A stretch of 64,000 nucleotides of DNA from Ahaetulla prasina (GCF_028640845.1 NC_080539.1:370581233-370645232), one strand, 5' to 3'; shown: positions 1 to 8,800, numbered from the stretch's first letter. The notes: generated from the letters alone by a model not told the origin. A program made the numbers and translations.

Positions 1-116
1 TCTCTTCTCTTCTCTTCTCTTCTCTTCTCTTCTCTTCTCTTCCCTTCCCTTCCCTTCCCTTCCCTTCTCCTCTCTTCTCTTTTCCCCTTCCCTTTCCCCT
101 CCCCTCCCCTTGTGGA
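1..116. repeat. Pyrimidine pentamer tract (TCTCT then TTCCC)
   Basis: The window opens inside a simple repeat of TCTCT units that drifts into TTCCC units. Its left end is outside the window. No other structure is visible in it. Confidence 0.95.
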
Positions 117-220
117 AGCTGGCAAAATTCCCAGAAGACAAGATCCGGGACCTCTGCTGAAGCTTCCCGTTTTGGTCCGTTACCATATGGGGAAATCAAC
201 GTCCTGCCCTTTTCCTCCAA

Positions 221-350
221 GTGGGTGCTTCATCACTGGAAGTTTTTCAAAAGAGACTGTCTAAAATAGTATAGGATCTCCTGCTTGAGCAGGGGGCTGG
301 ACTAGAAGACCTCCAAGGTCCCTTCCCGCTCTATTTTGATTCTGATTCTT
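221..350 (+). mobile_element. CR1 LINE, extreme 3' end
   Basis: The sequence carries the CR1 3' signature that recurs about a dozen times in the window: a short stretch encoding the last RT residues, then a phrase containing GGGGGCTGGACTAGAAGACC and CTCCAAGGTCCCTTCC. It is strongly 5'-truncated and has no long tail. The DNA before it (117-220) is unassigned. Confidence 0.85.
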
Positions 351-414
351 ACTGTAAGTCAAGGACCGCCTGCAATGCGTTCCCTTTTTGCTCATTCTCG
401 CTGTTGCGTTTTAG

Positions 415-654
415 GAGGTGAACCAGAAGGGGCTACCGCTGCGACTGTCCATCACCCATCCTGATTTCCAGATCCGGCTGTCCAGATTTCCTTCCGGCCC
501 CACCAACCCAGGGATGCGGCTACATCGGGATGAGCGCATCAAGCTTCCCCGGTTTTTTGTGTGTTTCCAACCACTCCCTCTTTTGAATTTCTGGTTTCAG
601 CCACGAGGGAGAAACAGGTTTTCAGGAGGAGATTTGGCCCAGTTGCTGGTTTGA
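415..654 (+). other. Unexplained open frame behind a splice-acceptor-like site
   Basis: A pyrimidine-rich stretch ending in TTTTAG (409-414) is followed directly by an open frame of 80 codons; the in-frame stop just upstream is the TAG of the acceptor itself. The first 45 codons look protein-like, with little simple sequence and a basic composition. The later part runs into ordinary AT-rich DNA, and I see no good donor site. I do not recognise a family. It could be an internal exon, an exon remnant or chance. Nothing nearby supports a gene. Confidence 0.2.
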
Positions 655-839
655 AAAGGAGAAATTCAAGCTTGCGGATGGGCGTGGAGAGGGTGGAGCG
701 GAGGAAAGTTTCGGTTTGTTTGTTTTTTATAAAAAGTTTTTTATTTTTTTATTTTTTTATATGCATGTGGTTAATGTACATTCTCTTATCCATACATAAT
801 CATACATATTTTTTTTTCTAAAGAAAGCGTGAAAATAAG
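655..839. other. AT-rich unique DNA, no feature seen
   Basis: The stretch contains T-runs and an ATGCATGTGG-like segment. No repeat family or gene could be assigned. Confidence 0.5.
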
Positions 840-1145
840 ACACTTTAATGATGTTTGGGGCTGCTCTTCTACCCTTTCTTTCCCTTCGTTTCACAACAAA
901 CCTTCTTCTCCTCTTTTCTCTCCCTCCCTCCTCACCTTTCCTACCTTCTTCCTCCTGCTCTCCTTCCTCTTTCCTACTTCCCCTTCCACTCCCCCACTCC
1001 TCTCCTCTTTCCCCCCTTTCTTACCATCTCCCCTACTCTTCTCCCCTATCCTCTCCTCCTCTTCTTCCCCTTCCTTCCATCCTTCTCTCTCCCTCACCTC
1101 CTCTATCTTACCCTCTGTCCCTCTCTTCTTTCTTCCTTCTTTGTT
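840..1145. repeat. Polypyrimidine tract, irregular CT-rich
   Basis: About 300 bp is almost entirely C and T on the + strand without a fixed period. Long open frames on both strands here are artefacts of the composition. It directly precedes the L3-type LINE remnant. Confidence 0.9.
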
Positions 1146-1149
1146 GGGT

Positions 1150-1692
1150 TCGGTTCGGTTCTGCAACCCAACAAGAAAGACACAGACTTCAGAGGATCAT
1201 TAGAACTGCAGAAAAAATAATTGCTACCAACCTGCCTTCCATTGAGGACCTGTATACTGCACGAATCAAGAAGAGGGCCGGGAAAATATTTACAGATCCC
1301 TCGCATCCTGGACATAAACTGTTTCAACTCCTACCCTCAAAACGACGCTATAGAGCACTGCACAACAGAACAACTAGACACAAGAACAGTTTTTCCCCGA
1401 ACGCCATCACTCTGCTAAACAAATAATTCCCTCAACACTGTCAAACTATTTACTAAATCTGCACTACTATTAATCTTCTCATAGTTCCCATCACCCATCT
1501 CCTTCCACTTATGACTGTATGACTGTAACTTTGTTGCTGGCAATCCTTATGATTTATATTGATATATTGACCATCATTTGTGTTGTAAATGTTGTACCTT
1601 GATGAAGGTATCTTTTCTTTTATGTACACTGAGAGCATATGCACCAAGACAAATTCCTTGTGTGTCCAATCACACTTGGCCAATAAAAAATT
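1150..1692 (+). mobile_element. CR1/L3-type LINE, 5'-truncated, C-terminal RT and 3' UTR
   Basis: Residues read from about 1165 to the TAA at 1424-1426 resemble the C-terminal end of a CR1-superfamily reverse transcriptase, with RLQRIIRTAEKII near the start and RTTRHKNSFSPNAITLLN at the end. A 3' UTR of about 265 bp follows and finishes in CACTTGGCCAATAAA, running straight into an ATTCT array. The upstream polypyrimidine DNA shares the same frame but is not element coding sequence. Snake L3/CR1 elements are reported to seed pentamer microsatellites from their tails; the junction here fits that. Confidence 0.85.
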
Positions 1693-1776
1693 CTATTCTC
1701 TATTCTATTCTATTCTATTCTATTCTATTCTATTCTATTCTATTCTATTCTATTCTATTCTATTCTATTCTATTCT
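1690..1776 (+). repeat. (ATTCT)n pentamer array seeded at a LINE tail
   Basis: A nearly perfect ATTCT array of about 17 units starts exactly where the L3-type 3' UTR ends. Confidence 0.95.
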
Positions 1777-1899
1777 TTCCCTTATTTGGTAACCGAGCAA
1801 CTCCAATTTTCTAATATTATATACTTTCTTTCCCCCCCCCATTTCTTTTCTATTTTAACCCAATCTATCATTTCATAATTGTACATTTATATTTCTAAT

Positions 1900-2150
1900 C
1901 TTATTTTATTTATTTATTTATTTAATTTTGTCATAACAATATACACAAGCATCACACAAAAAGATTATATAATATGTAAACCTATATATATGATGAGAAA
2001 CAAGGAAGTATAAGCATATATATATATAGGGAAAGAAACAATAGGACAGGAACGGTAGGCACGTTTGTGCTCTTATGCATCCCCCTTAAAGTCCTCTTAG
2101 GAATGGGGTGAGGTCAACAGTGGATAGATTTTGGTTAAAGCTTTTGGTTA
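1900..2150 (-). mobile_element. Rex1-like LINE 3' end, reverse orientation
   Basis: This is the reverse complement of the 3' end of the LINE at 11725-12812. Shared blocks include the ATTT tail at 1900-1925, a TATATATA stretch, and ACAATAGGACAGGAACGGTA followed by the GAATGGGGTGAGGTCAA region. It is truncated at about 2150. Confidence 0.8.
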
Positions 2151-2154
2151 AATC

Positions 2155-2490
2155 TTCTTTCCTTCCCTCCCGCAACCCCCTTTTCTATTTACTCTGGCGA
2201 CATCTGGATTTCTATTTCTTTTTTGTCATTTCCCTCATATACTTTCCCATTATTGGCACACTTTATCTATCTATCATCTTTTATTCGTATCTCTTTTCTA
2301 ACCATAGGTAGAATCTTTCTTGAAATACACCGATTCCTCTTTATCTTTTATTCTCAGAATTCGTCTATTCATTTCTGCACCATCTAAAATCTTTTTTATT
2401 GCTTCACCTTCTGAATGGGATTCTCTCCATCTTCCAATTCTGCGCAAATACAATTCTTGCTGCTGTTATTACATGTATAACCACGTTTCG
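2155..2490 (-). mobile_element. L1 LINE, ORF2 C-terminus and 3' UTR, degraded
   Basis: Read on the minus strand, about 2480 to 2310 encodes a stretch resembling the L1 ORF2 C-terminus (GEAIKKILDGAEMN then IKDKEESVYF), followed by a stop. The remaining 150 bp would be 3' UTR. The match is from recall of L1 proteins. Neither end nor a target duplication is clear. Confidence 0.55.
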
Positions 2491-2700
2491 GAACGTGTAA
2501 CTATTTTTTATGGAGGGAGCTTAATTTCGGGGTTAAAACTCCCCGTGCTCTGCGAACGGATCTAAGGTACGGCTTTGGAGAGTGACTTTGGGGAGAAAAG
2601 GCCATCGTGGCCAAGCCCTGTTCTTTCTGAGAACCATGAGGGCTGGAAACTTACTGCTGTTTCAAATGAATTTATTTATTCAATTAATGTCTGTCTGTCT
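2491..2700. other. Unassigned DNA
   Basis: A short stretch with no recognised repeat apart from a small TTTATTTATT and CTGT run near 2670-2700. Confidence 0.5.
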
Positions 2701-2801
2701 TCTAATATTTGAGGGGTTGCCACAAAGAAGAGGGGGAGGGGGTTTCCACCGATACTCCAAAGCACCAGAAAGCAATGAGAAGAAGCAACGAATGGAAACT
2801 A
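2701..2801 (+). mobile_element. CR1 LINE fragment (left piece of an interrupted copy)
   Basis: The GGGGTTGCCACAAAGAAGAG motif and the following CTCCAAAGCACC are CR1 RT-coding DNA. The copy is cut at 2801 by a MITE and continues at 3173 and again at 4047. Confidence 0.85.
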
Positions 2802-3172
2802 CAGCTGGTTTTCAATTTACGACCACAATGGAGCCCAAAATTCATGTGGCTAAGCAAGACGGTTGTTAATTGAATGTTGCTCCATTTTTACCACAGTTGT
2901 TAAGCGAATCGCTACGGTTGTTCAATTGGGAACACAGTTGTTAAGTGAATCTGGTTTCCCCATTGCCTTGGCTTGACGGAAGGATCCAAAAACAGGGGAT
3001 CGTATGACATTGCGACTGTCATAAATGTGAATCAGTTCTCAAGCATCCGAATATAAATCGCGTGAAGACGGGGACCACTGCAATGGTCATAAGTGTGAAA
3101 AATGGTCATTTGTCTCTTTTTTTCAGTGCCGTTGTAACTTTGAAGGTTCACTAAGCAAACTGTTGTAAGTTG
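2802..3172. mobile_element. Tigger/mariner-like MITE, TA target duplication
   Basis: This 371-bp element starts CAGCTGG and ends GTAAGTTG. It sits exactly between two halves of a CR1 copy: the CR1 phrase AAACTAATCAAGG is split as AAACTA and TAATCAAGG. This shows a TA duplication at 2800-2801 and 3173-3174. Its body holds the family hallmarks GACCACAATGG, TTGTTAAGTGAATC and CACTAAGCAAAC. The TA duplication and CAGG-type ends fit pogo/Tigger-like DNA transposons; that assignment is inferred. No transposase is encoded. Confidence 0.85.
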
Positions 3173-3243
3173 TAATCAAGGAGAGAAGCAACCTAGAACT
3201 AAGGAGGAATTTCCTGTCAGGGAGAACTATTAACCCAGTGGAA
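3173..3243 (+). mobile_element. CR1 LINE fragment (middle piece)
   Basis: CR1 coding DNA resumes in register after the MITE (AATCAAGGAGAGAAGCAACC) and is again interrupted at TTAACCCAGTGGAA. Confidence 0.85.
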
Positions 3244-3753
3244 GTCAACCTGCTCCCTACCGCCCACTAGTGGGCGTTCCAGCTTTCATGGTGGGCGGTA
3301 GGGGTTTTGTCCGATACTGAAGCACTTTCCTTTTTTTTAAATTTAATTGACTTTAAAAAAAAAATTCATAGCATTATTTAAAAACATTTTCATTAGGTTT
3401 TCATAAAATTCCCCGTGACAATTTAAATTTCTGAAAATATACTATTTGTATCGCCCGCACATAAGTTTAGTTCACGTTACATAAGTGAAACTAAATGGCG
3501 CTATAGTGCGACCGCAAACAAAAGAGCCTCGTCCCAGAATAGCTCGCGCATCTCCCCCCACACCACCCAGCTGTAACAGACAAGCAGAGCTGGTAGCCGG
3601 CGTCTTCCCATCCAAACCCAATCCACAATGCGCGAGAGGCATGCGCAGACGATACACGGCGCATTACTGTGGAACCGGTGGGAGGTTAGAAAATTTTACT
3701 ACTAACAGAGATGCAAAAGCGGGCGGTAGGTATACAAAGGTTGAATAACCCTG
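3236..3753. mobile_element. hAT-like non-autonomous element
   Basis: The ends resemble each other as inverted repeats: CAGTGG then TCAACCTG and CTACCGCCC on the left, and GGGCGGTAGG, AAAGGTTGAATAACCCTG on the right. CAG ends with a TCAACCT block are typical of hAT elements. The interior has no transposase. The 8-bp duplication cannot be shown because a SINE abuts the right end. Confidence 0.55.
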
Positions 3754-4010
3754 AGTCTCTGGTGGCTCAGCAGGCTACTGCAGCCTGTTATTAACAGCAA
3801 CTGCTGGCAATATTGCAGGTTCAAGTCCCACCAGGCCCAAGGTTGACTCAGCCTTCCATCCTTTATAAGGTCGGTAAAATGAGGACCCAGATTGTTGGGG
3901 GCAATAAAAGTTGACTTTGTATATAATATACAAATGGATGAAGACTATTGCTTGACATAGTGTAAGCCGCCCTGAGTCTTCGGAGAAGGGCGGGATATAA
4001 ATGCAAATAA

Positions 4011-4045
<35 letters not shown>

Positions 4046-4047
4046 AT
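3754..4047 (+). mobile_element. tRNA-derived SINE with L2-like tail
   Basis: The head has a good polymerase III A box (TGGCTCAGCAGG, 3763-3774) and B box (GGTTCAAGTCC, 3818-3828). The body contains GGTTGACTCAGCCTTCCATC, and the tail has GCCGCCCTGAGTCTTCGG, GAAGGGCGGGATATAAAT and an AAAT array. The GCCGCCCTGAGTC tail also occurs alone at 13.4, 15.3 and 28.4 kb and resembles L2-type LINE ends, the probable source of its retrotransposition machinery. A second copy lies at 18803-19070. Confidence 0.85.
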
Positions 4048-4132
4048 TAACCAGTGGAACAGCTTGCCACAAGAATTTCTGGGTGTTCCAACACTGCAAG
4101 TTTTTAATTGGACAACCATTTGTCTGAAATAG
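4047..4132 (+). mobile_element. CR1 LINE fragment (right piece)
   Basis: CR1 sequence resumes with TTAACCAGTGGAACAGC, repeating the TTAAC(C)CAGTGGAA seen at 3230-3243. The block between is therefore flanked by an 11-13 bp direct repeat, as expected from a retrotransposed insertion. Confidence 0.8.
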
Positions 4133-4137
4133 TATAC

Positions 4138-4650
4138 CAGTGATGGCTAACCTTTTGCGGGCCAAGTGCCCAAAGCACGCGCCCGGACCCCCCAAATGCA
4201 ATACGCCCCCTGCACATGTCCCACGCGCATGCACACATGGCCCACTGCAGCACCCCGCCAACCCACGTGTGTGCGGCTTCCCCACATGCGCCCCACCCCG
4301 TGCATGGGTGTGCGTCCCCTGCACATGCCCCGCCCTCTACACATGCCCCACCGGTTTATTACCAGTTTTCCGGCTGCTCATGCGCATTGCGCACGCATGC
4401 GCAGTGCCCACCAGGCACCATATGCGAGGTGCCCGTGCACGCAAAGTGCACGCCAAAAGGAGGCATGGGGTAAATAGAACAATGTGTGTGGGGAGGTGAT
4501 CAGCTGTGGCGCGTGATCTATTTTTTTTTACTTTTAAAAGCATTTTTTAAAAATGCTTTTAAAAGTAAAACAGAGGCTCTGATGATCGCGTGGCTCAGCT
4601 GTGATCGTCAGAGCCTTTTTTTTAACCTTTTAAAAAAAATTTTTTTACAA
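4138..4650. mobile_element. hAT-like element, left end and GC-rich body, incomplete
   Basis: It begins CAGTGATGGCTAACCTTTT, a hAT-style end. A CpG- and CACATG-rich stretch and then a small nested palindrome (ACTTTTAAAAGCATTTTTT and its reverse complement, 4529-4569) follow. No matching right end was found. A related internal palindrome occurs at 9610-9720 and 47095-47250. Confidence 0.5.
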
Positions 4651-4739
4651 CCTATTCGGATGTTTTCAAGGGTCGCCCCATGAGCCATTTATTTCAGTAA
4701 TCAAGACAAGGTGGAACTAAAGCCTAGGTAACTATTGGC

Positions 4740-5010
4740 ATGTGCAGGTAGGGGATCACACAACCCCAGGATACTGCGATGTCGTAACTATGAACCAGTG
4801 GCCAATTGTCTGAATTTTGGTCACGTGACCACAGGGATGCTGCAAGGGTCGTAAGTCCGAAAAACGGTCATAATTTTTTTCCTCTGTACTCACTCTCAGA
4901 CTCCCCCCCTCAGAGCCAGCAGCTCCACCCACGAGCTTATGTGAAGTGAAAAGTCACTTTTTCAATACTGTTGCAACTTTGAATGGTCACTAAATGAGCT
5001 TCTGGGACCG
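4740..5010. mobile_element. TA-flanked MITE, internal remnant
   Basis: Recognisable family blocks (GGTCACGTGACC, GATGCTGCAAGGGTCGTAAG, TTGAATGGTCACTAAATGA) are interrupted by about 80 bp of unrelated CT-rich DNA. Ends are lost. Confidence 0.7.
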
Positions 5011-5139
5011 AGCAGAGACTAGAATCCAGACCTTCCAATCCTAATCCAGCCCTTTTCCCGACACTCCTGATTGGCTTTTGGGTTGAGCAGGTGGGTGGGT
5101 GGCTCAAATTCGGCCAATGAGCTCCTGAGAAGGAAGAAA

Positions 5140-5370
5140 ATGTTCATAAAATGGAGTGGAAACTCACTTAACAACCGTCTTGGTTAGCAAATGAAAATTT
5201 TTGGTTGCAAGTCGAGGATTTATCTGCACATCCCAAATTTTAATCACATGACCATGGGGACGCTGCAACGGTCGTAAGAGTGAGGACTGATCCCAAGTCA
5301 CTTTTTTCCCAGCAGCATTGTAAATTCAACCCAGTCATTAAACAAACAGTCGTAAGTGAAGGACTCCCAG
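5140..5370. mobile_element. TA-flanked MITE, remnant
   Basis: The family blocks ACTCACTTAACAACCG, GCAAGTCGAGGA, CACATGACCATGGGGACGCT and CATTAAACAAACAGTCGTAA are present in a disordered, truncated copy. Confidence 0.7.
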
Positions 5371-5900
5371 GAACGGCTTTCAACTCCTTTGGCCTTTGCA
5401 ACTCTCGAATGTATTTATTTATTCCATTTGTTGAGCCACTGATCCGACACCCGGCTTGTCTTTTTTTCTCCATCCATCCCACCAAATTAGGATATCCTGG
5501 CATAATAAAGTCTGCAGCTGGTGGGAAGGAAGCAATTTTATTTTCAGCCAAAGGCAAAATTGGTTTTCTATTTGTCCTCCCGTTCCCTGCCTGACGGTGA
5601 GCGGGGGAAAAATACCCCGTGATGTTATTTAAAAAAAAAAGTGAGGATTTGAACAAGCGAAGCAGGGAATTGTCGAGTAAAAGATCTCCGGAGGACGCTA
5701 AGAAATTTCTTAAAGATAATTCACAGCCCCTAGGAATAATAATAATAATAACAACAGCCAGGATGATAATAATCCTTAATTGCAGTTAAAGGAAAAATTA
5801 AAAGAACATATGCGGTGAAGTCTGACGGCTTTTGCTATGGAAGGTCATTCTCTGAACACGTTTTAAAGAGCTTTTAGTCCTTGTTTCTCCTTACTGGGTA
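5371..5900. other. Unique DNA, no gene seen
   Basis: A moderately AT-rich stretch with a short AAT array at 5738-5755. It includes a low-repeat segment (5650-5880) that could be conserved non-coding DNA, but nothing in the sequence proves it. Confidence 0.4.
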
Positions 5901-6042
5901 CAGGTAGTCCTCAACCTACAAACCCAATTGAGCCCAAAATTTATGTTGCTGAGTGAGACATTTGTTAAGTGAGTTTTGCCCCATTTTATGACTTTTCCTG
6001 CTGCAGTTGTTAAGTTAGTAACACAGTTATTAAGTGAATCGG

Positions 6043-6548
6043 TGTTGTGACTCCAGCCCCCGAACCTGGCCCCATGCCCAAAAGTGATTCCGAAAGTGAT
6101 GGGGAAGGGCCGGTAAGGCTTACCTCGGGAGCACCGATTCCTTTGGCTCGGCTCCAGGAGCCAGAACCAGACCAGTCGGAGGATGTAATGAGGCCGTCAT
6201 CCCCTGATTCCTCCCTTCCCCAGGCTACGCCTTCAGACCCAGCTGATAATAATAATAATCAAGCTTGGCTTGACCCGTGCTTCAGAAGATTAGAGAGGCG
6301 GCGTCATCAAAAGGATATATAAGGATATATACACCACAGGATATATAAGGAGCTTTGGGACTGCTCTCACTCCGCGGGAAGCAAAGTTTAGCTGATCTGT
6401 TTCAAAAAGAGCTGAAAGTCTTGCTATGTGAGTCATTTGTTTGAACTTTGGCAGGCAGCTGGGATTTCTCTGCCAGGACTGATAACAGCCGTGAATCCAC
6501 TGGCTGAAGGCCAGCTCGTGGATCTGAAGTGGGGAAGGAGACAAAACA
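6043..6548 (+). mobile_element. Solo LTR with internal acidic open frame
   Basis: The 506-bp unit starts TGTTGTGACTCC and ends GGAGACAAAACA, flanked by ATCGG on both sides (6038-6042 and 6549-6553). The 5-bp duplication, TG...CA ends and split MITE identify it as a solo LTR. It holds an open frame (6047-6322) for an acidic, proline-rich 91-residue peptide with SDSESDGEG and DPCFRRLERRRHQK. Related LTRs are at 30450-30955 and 44893-45424. The internal region is absent from the window, so the parent family is unknown. Confidence 0.85.
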
Positions 6549-6652
6549 ATCGGGTTCCCCCATTGACTTTGCTTGTCAGAAGGTTGCAGAGGCTGATCAT
6601 ATGACCCCGGGGCACTGCAACTATCATAAACGTGATGTCAGTTTCGAGTTAA

Positions 6653-7041
6653 TGTCAGGGTTCCAAGGAACACCCCCAACGAAATAAAGTTCTGAGACTT
6701 GAGGTTCCTCAAAGTTTCAATTTATTAGAGATGTCATGCTGGCACAGCTGGGAAAACCCGAAACTGAAAGCTTCCAGGTTTTCTACACTCAGTTGACAGT
6801 TTACAGCCCTGCCCCACATCCACAAGTTCATCACATTGTCCAATCAACTCTTCACACTCAATTGGATACAATCTTCAGGCAGTCTCCATCAGACGCAGGC
6901 AAAAGTCCTTGAATATGGAATGTTGTTATGACTAACTTTCTACCGCTCCAAAAACAACCCCCTCCAAACTTCCCCAACTAAAATATGTGGCAGTTAAGAA
7001 GCAAAAAGAAAATTTGGAAAGTTTTTTTTCCAAAACTGACA
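6653..7041. mobile_element. Candidate solo LTR (TGTCAG...CTGACA)
   Basis: A 389-bp block interrupts the MITE. It begins TGTCAGGG and ends AAACTGACA, with a TGTCAG/CTGACA terminal inverted repeat. A possible poly(A) signal, AATAAA, reads on the minus strand near 6720. The flanking five bases (GTTAA and CTTGA) do not match well, so the target duplication is unproven. Confidence 0.5.
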
Positions 7042-7068
7042 CTTGAGTCAGTTGTCAACCAGCTGAAT

Positions 7069-7497
7069 CAGTGGTGGGATTCAGCCGGTTCGGCTCAGTT
7101 TGGGCAAACCGGTAGTTAAATTGCTAGCTGGCCCCTTCCCACCACTTCCCGCCCCATCCCTTCCAGGAGTCTGCACACGCCCCATTTTGGCTCCAAGGTA
7201 AGTGCAGGGAGACCTCCTAGGCCCAAAATGGGGCACCATTTTTGCTCCCAGGAGGCTTCAGGGAGGCTACCTAGGCCCGTTTTCACTTCCCAGGAGGCTT
7301 CAGGAAGGCCTACTAGGCCCAAAACGGGGCACAAGGGGTGTGGCATAGCCCTCCGCGGCCTGTTTTTGCTCCCAGGGGGGTACAGGAGGCCGAGTGCTGC
7401 CTGTCACATCCCCTGGCCACGCCCACCATGGCCACGCCCACCCAGCTGGTTATTAGGGCAGAGGACCGGCTGTTAAACTATTTGAATCCCGCCACCG
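7069..7497. mobile_element. hAT-type non-autonomous element
   Basis: The ends are CAGTGGTGGGATTC and GAATCCCGCCACCG, an inverted repeat. Flanking octamers AGCTGAAT (7061-7068) and ATCCGAAT (7498-7505) differ at two positions and lie exactly where the MITE host is broken. The interior has direct repeats of an AGGAGGCTTCAGG-like phrase and GCCACGCCCACC runs. No transposase is present. Confidence 0.75.
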
Positions 7498-7704
7498 ATC
7501 CGAATGTAAATCACGTGACCATGGGAATGCGGAAACATTCGTAAATGTGGAAAACCATTTCCAGTGCCATTGTAACTTTGAGTGTTCACTAAGTGAACTT
7601 TCGTAAGGCGAGGAAAACCTCTACCATATCTAATACACTGACCATTTGAGGGACAGAGCAGAAAGAAATGTCCACATTTGTCTTCACAATCCTGGCAGAC
7701 AGAA

Positions 7705-7918
7705 AAGGTATCCCCTCACCTTACGGCCATAATGGAGCCTGCCCATTATGGTCGTAAGTTGTGACGGCCATTAAGTGGGTCGTTATACGCATCTGACGCA
7801 ATTTTGCTACCGTTTTTTAAGTGCTTTGTTTGTAAAGTGACCGCTGTGGTCGCTTAAGTGAGCCCATCCCAAAAAGAGGATATAAGACATCCTCGACTTA
7901 ATGGAGGCTCGGCCACAG
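7705..7918. mobile_element. TA-flanked MITE, diverged remnant
   Basis: It contains family-like phrases (CACCTTACGGCCATAATGGAG, GTCGTAAGTTGTGAC) in a much diverged, truncated form, directly left of an intact copy. Confidence 0.5.
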
Positions 7919-7920
7919 TA

Positions 7921-8342
7921 CAGGTAGTCCTTGCCTTACGGCCGTTCACTTAACAATGATTCAAAGTTATGACGGCACGAAAAAATTTACGTCCTGTCCT
8001 CACCGTTACAACCGCTGCACCAAAATAGTGGTTATATGGTTGCGATGGGGACAACTGGCCCCCATTTACAACGATTGCCACGTCCCGGAATCAGGTGGTT
8101 GCGATTTGTGACTTCCCAGCCGGCTTCTGACAAGCAAAGTCAGTGAGGGAAACCAGCAGGGAAGATCACAAATCACAACCGTGCGACGTCTCGCTTAATA
8201 GCTGCGCTGATTTGATTAATGACCGTGGTGAAAAGGTTGTAAAATCGGGGGCCAGTCCTGTGAAGCCTCGTTTTAAGGACTGCACAGCTCAGCCCTGAAT
8301 TTTCCCATCCCAATTCTGGTCATAAGTCGAGGACCGACTATG
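7921..8342. mobile_element. TA-flanked MITE, complete, inverted relative to 2802-3172
   Basis: It starts CAGGTAGTCCTTGCC and ends GTCGAGGACCGACTATG, with TA on both sides (7919-7920 and 8343-8344). The length of 422 bp is near the family norm. Confidence 0.8.
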
Positions 8343-8539
8343 TAGGGCAGGGGGTCTGCAAACTTGACTCTTGTGAGTCAAGACTTGTGGACTTCACCTC
8401 CCAAAGTTCCTCAGCCAGCAAAGAGTGGATTGTCATGCCTCAACTGTTTTACTCACTGGGGCTGCAGCAGAAGATAAGTTTTATAGCTTTATATAAACAC
8501 ACTGCGTGCTCGTGGAGTGCGTGTTTGGCGTCTGTGTGC

Positions 8540-8800
8540 TCAGCGAACCGGTTATTACATCGGTTGAATCCCGCCACTGCAAAAGGGGTGAAAAAAAGTT
8601 TGCAGCTCTGGCTAGATTTCCCCCACTCCCTCCAGCCAATGACTGGATTCACCAGGTTTGGGCCGGTTCGGGCAAGCCGGTAACAAAATTGCTGGCTGGC
8701 CCTGCCCTTTCCCACCCGGCCACTTCCAGGACTCCCCACGTACCGTCTTTTGGCTCCCAGGTAAGTGCAGGGAGACCTCCTAGTCCCAGCCTCCCGCCCT
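8540..8800. mobile_element. hAT-type element remnants
   Basis: A right-end-like phrase (TTGAATCCCGCCACTG, 8563-8580) and a left-end-like region (8638-8790, GGCCGGTTCGGGCAAGCCGGTA then GTGCAGGGAGACCTCCTAG) match the element at 7069-7497, but in an order that indicates two damaged copies. Confidence 0.55.

Larger units (their letters stand above)
5901..7622. mobile_element. TA-flanked MITE that hosts three later insertions
   Basis: The MITE starts CAGGTAGTCCTCAACC after a TA (5899-5900). Its own sequence is found in four pieces: 5901-6042, 6549-6652, 7042-7068 and 7498-7622. Put in order, these cover the usual internal blocks up to the right-hand CACTAAGTGAAC region. Between them lie two LTRs and one hAT-type element, so the MITE is the oldest layer. 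Confidence 0.8.

Noticed and set aside
3763..3828. Functional tRNA gene suggested by good A and B boxes
   Set aside because: There is no cloverleaf with paired acceptor and anticodon stems. It is the head of a SINE with body and tail. The same applies to 36573-36636 and 45579-45615.
6653..7041. Claim of a proven target duplication for this LTR-like unit
   Set aside because: The flanks GTTAA and CTTGA match at three of five bases only, which is not enough.
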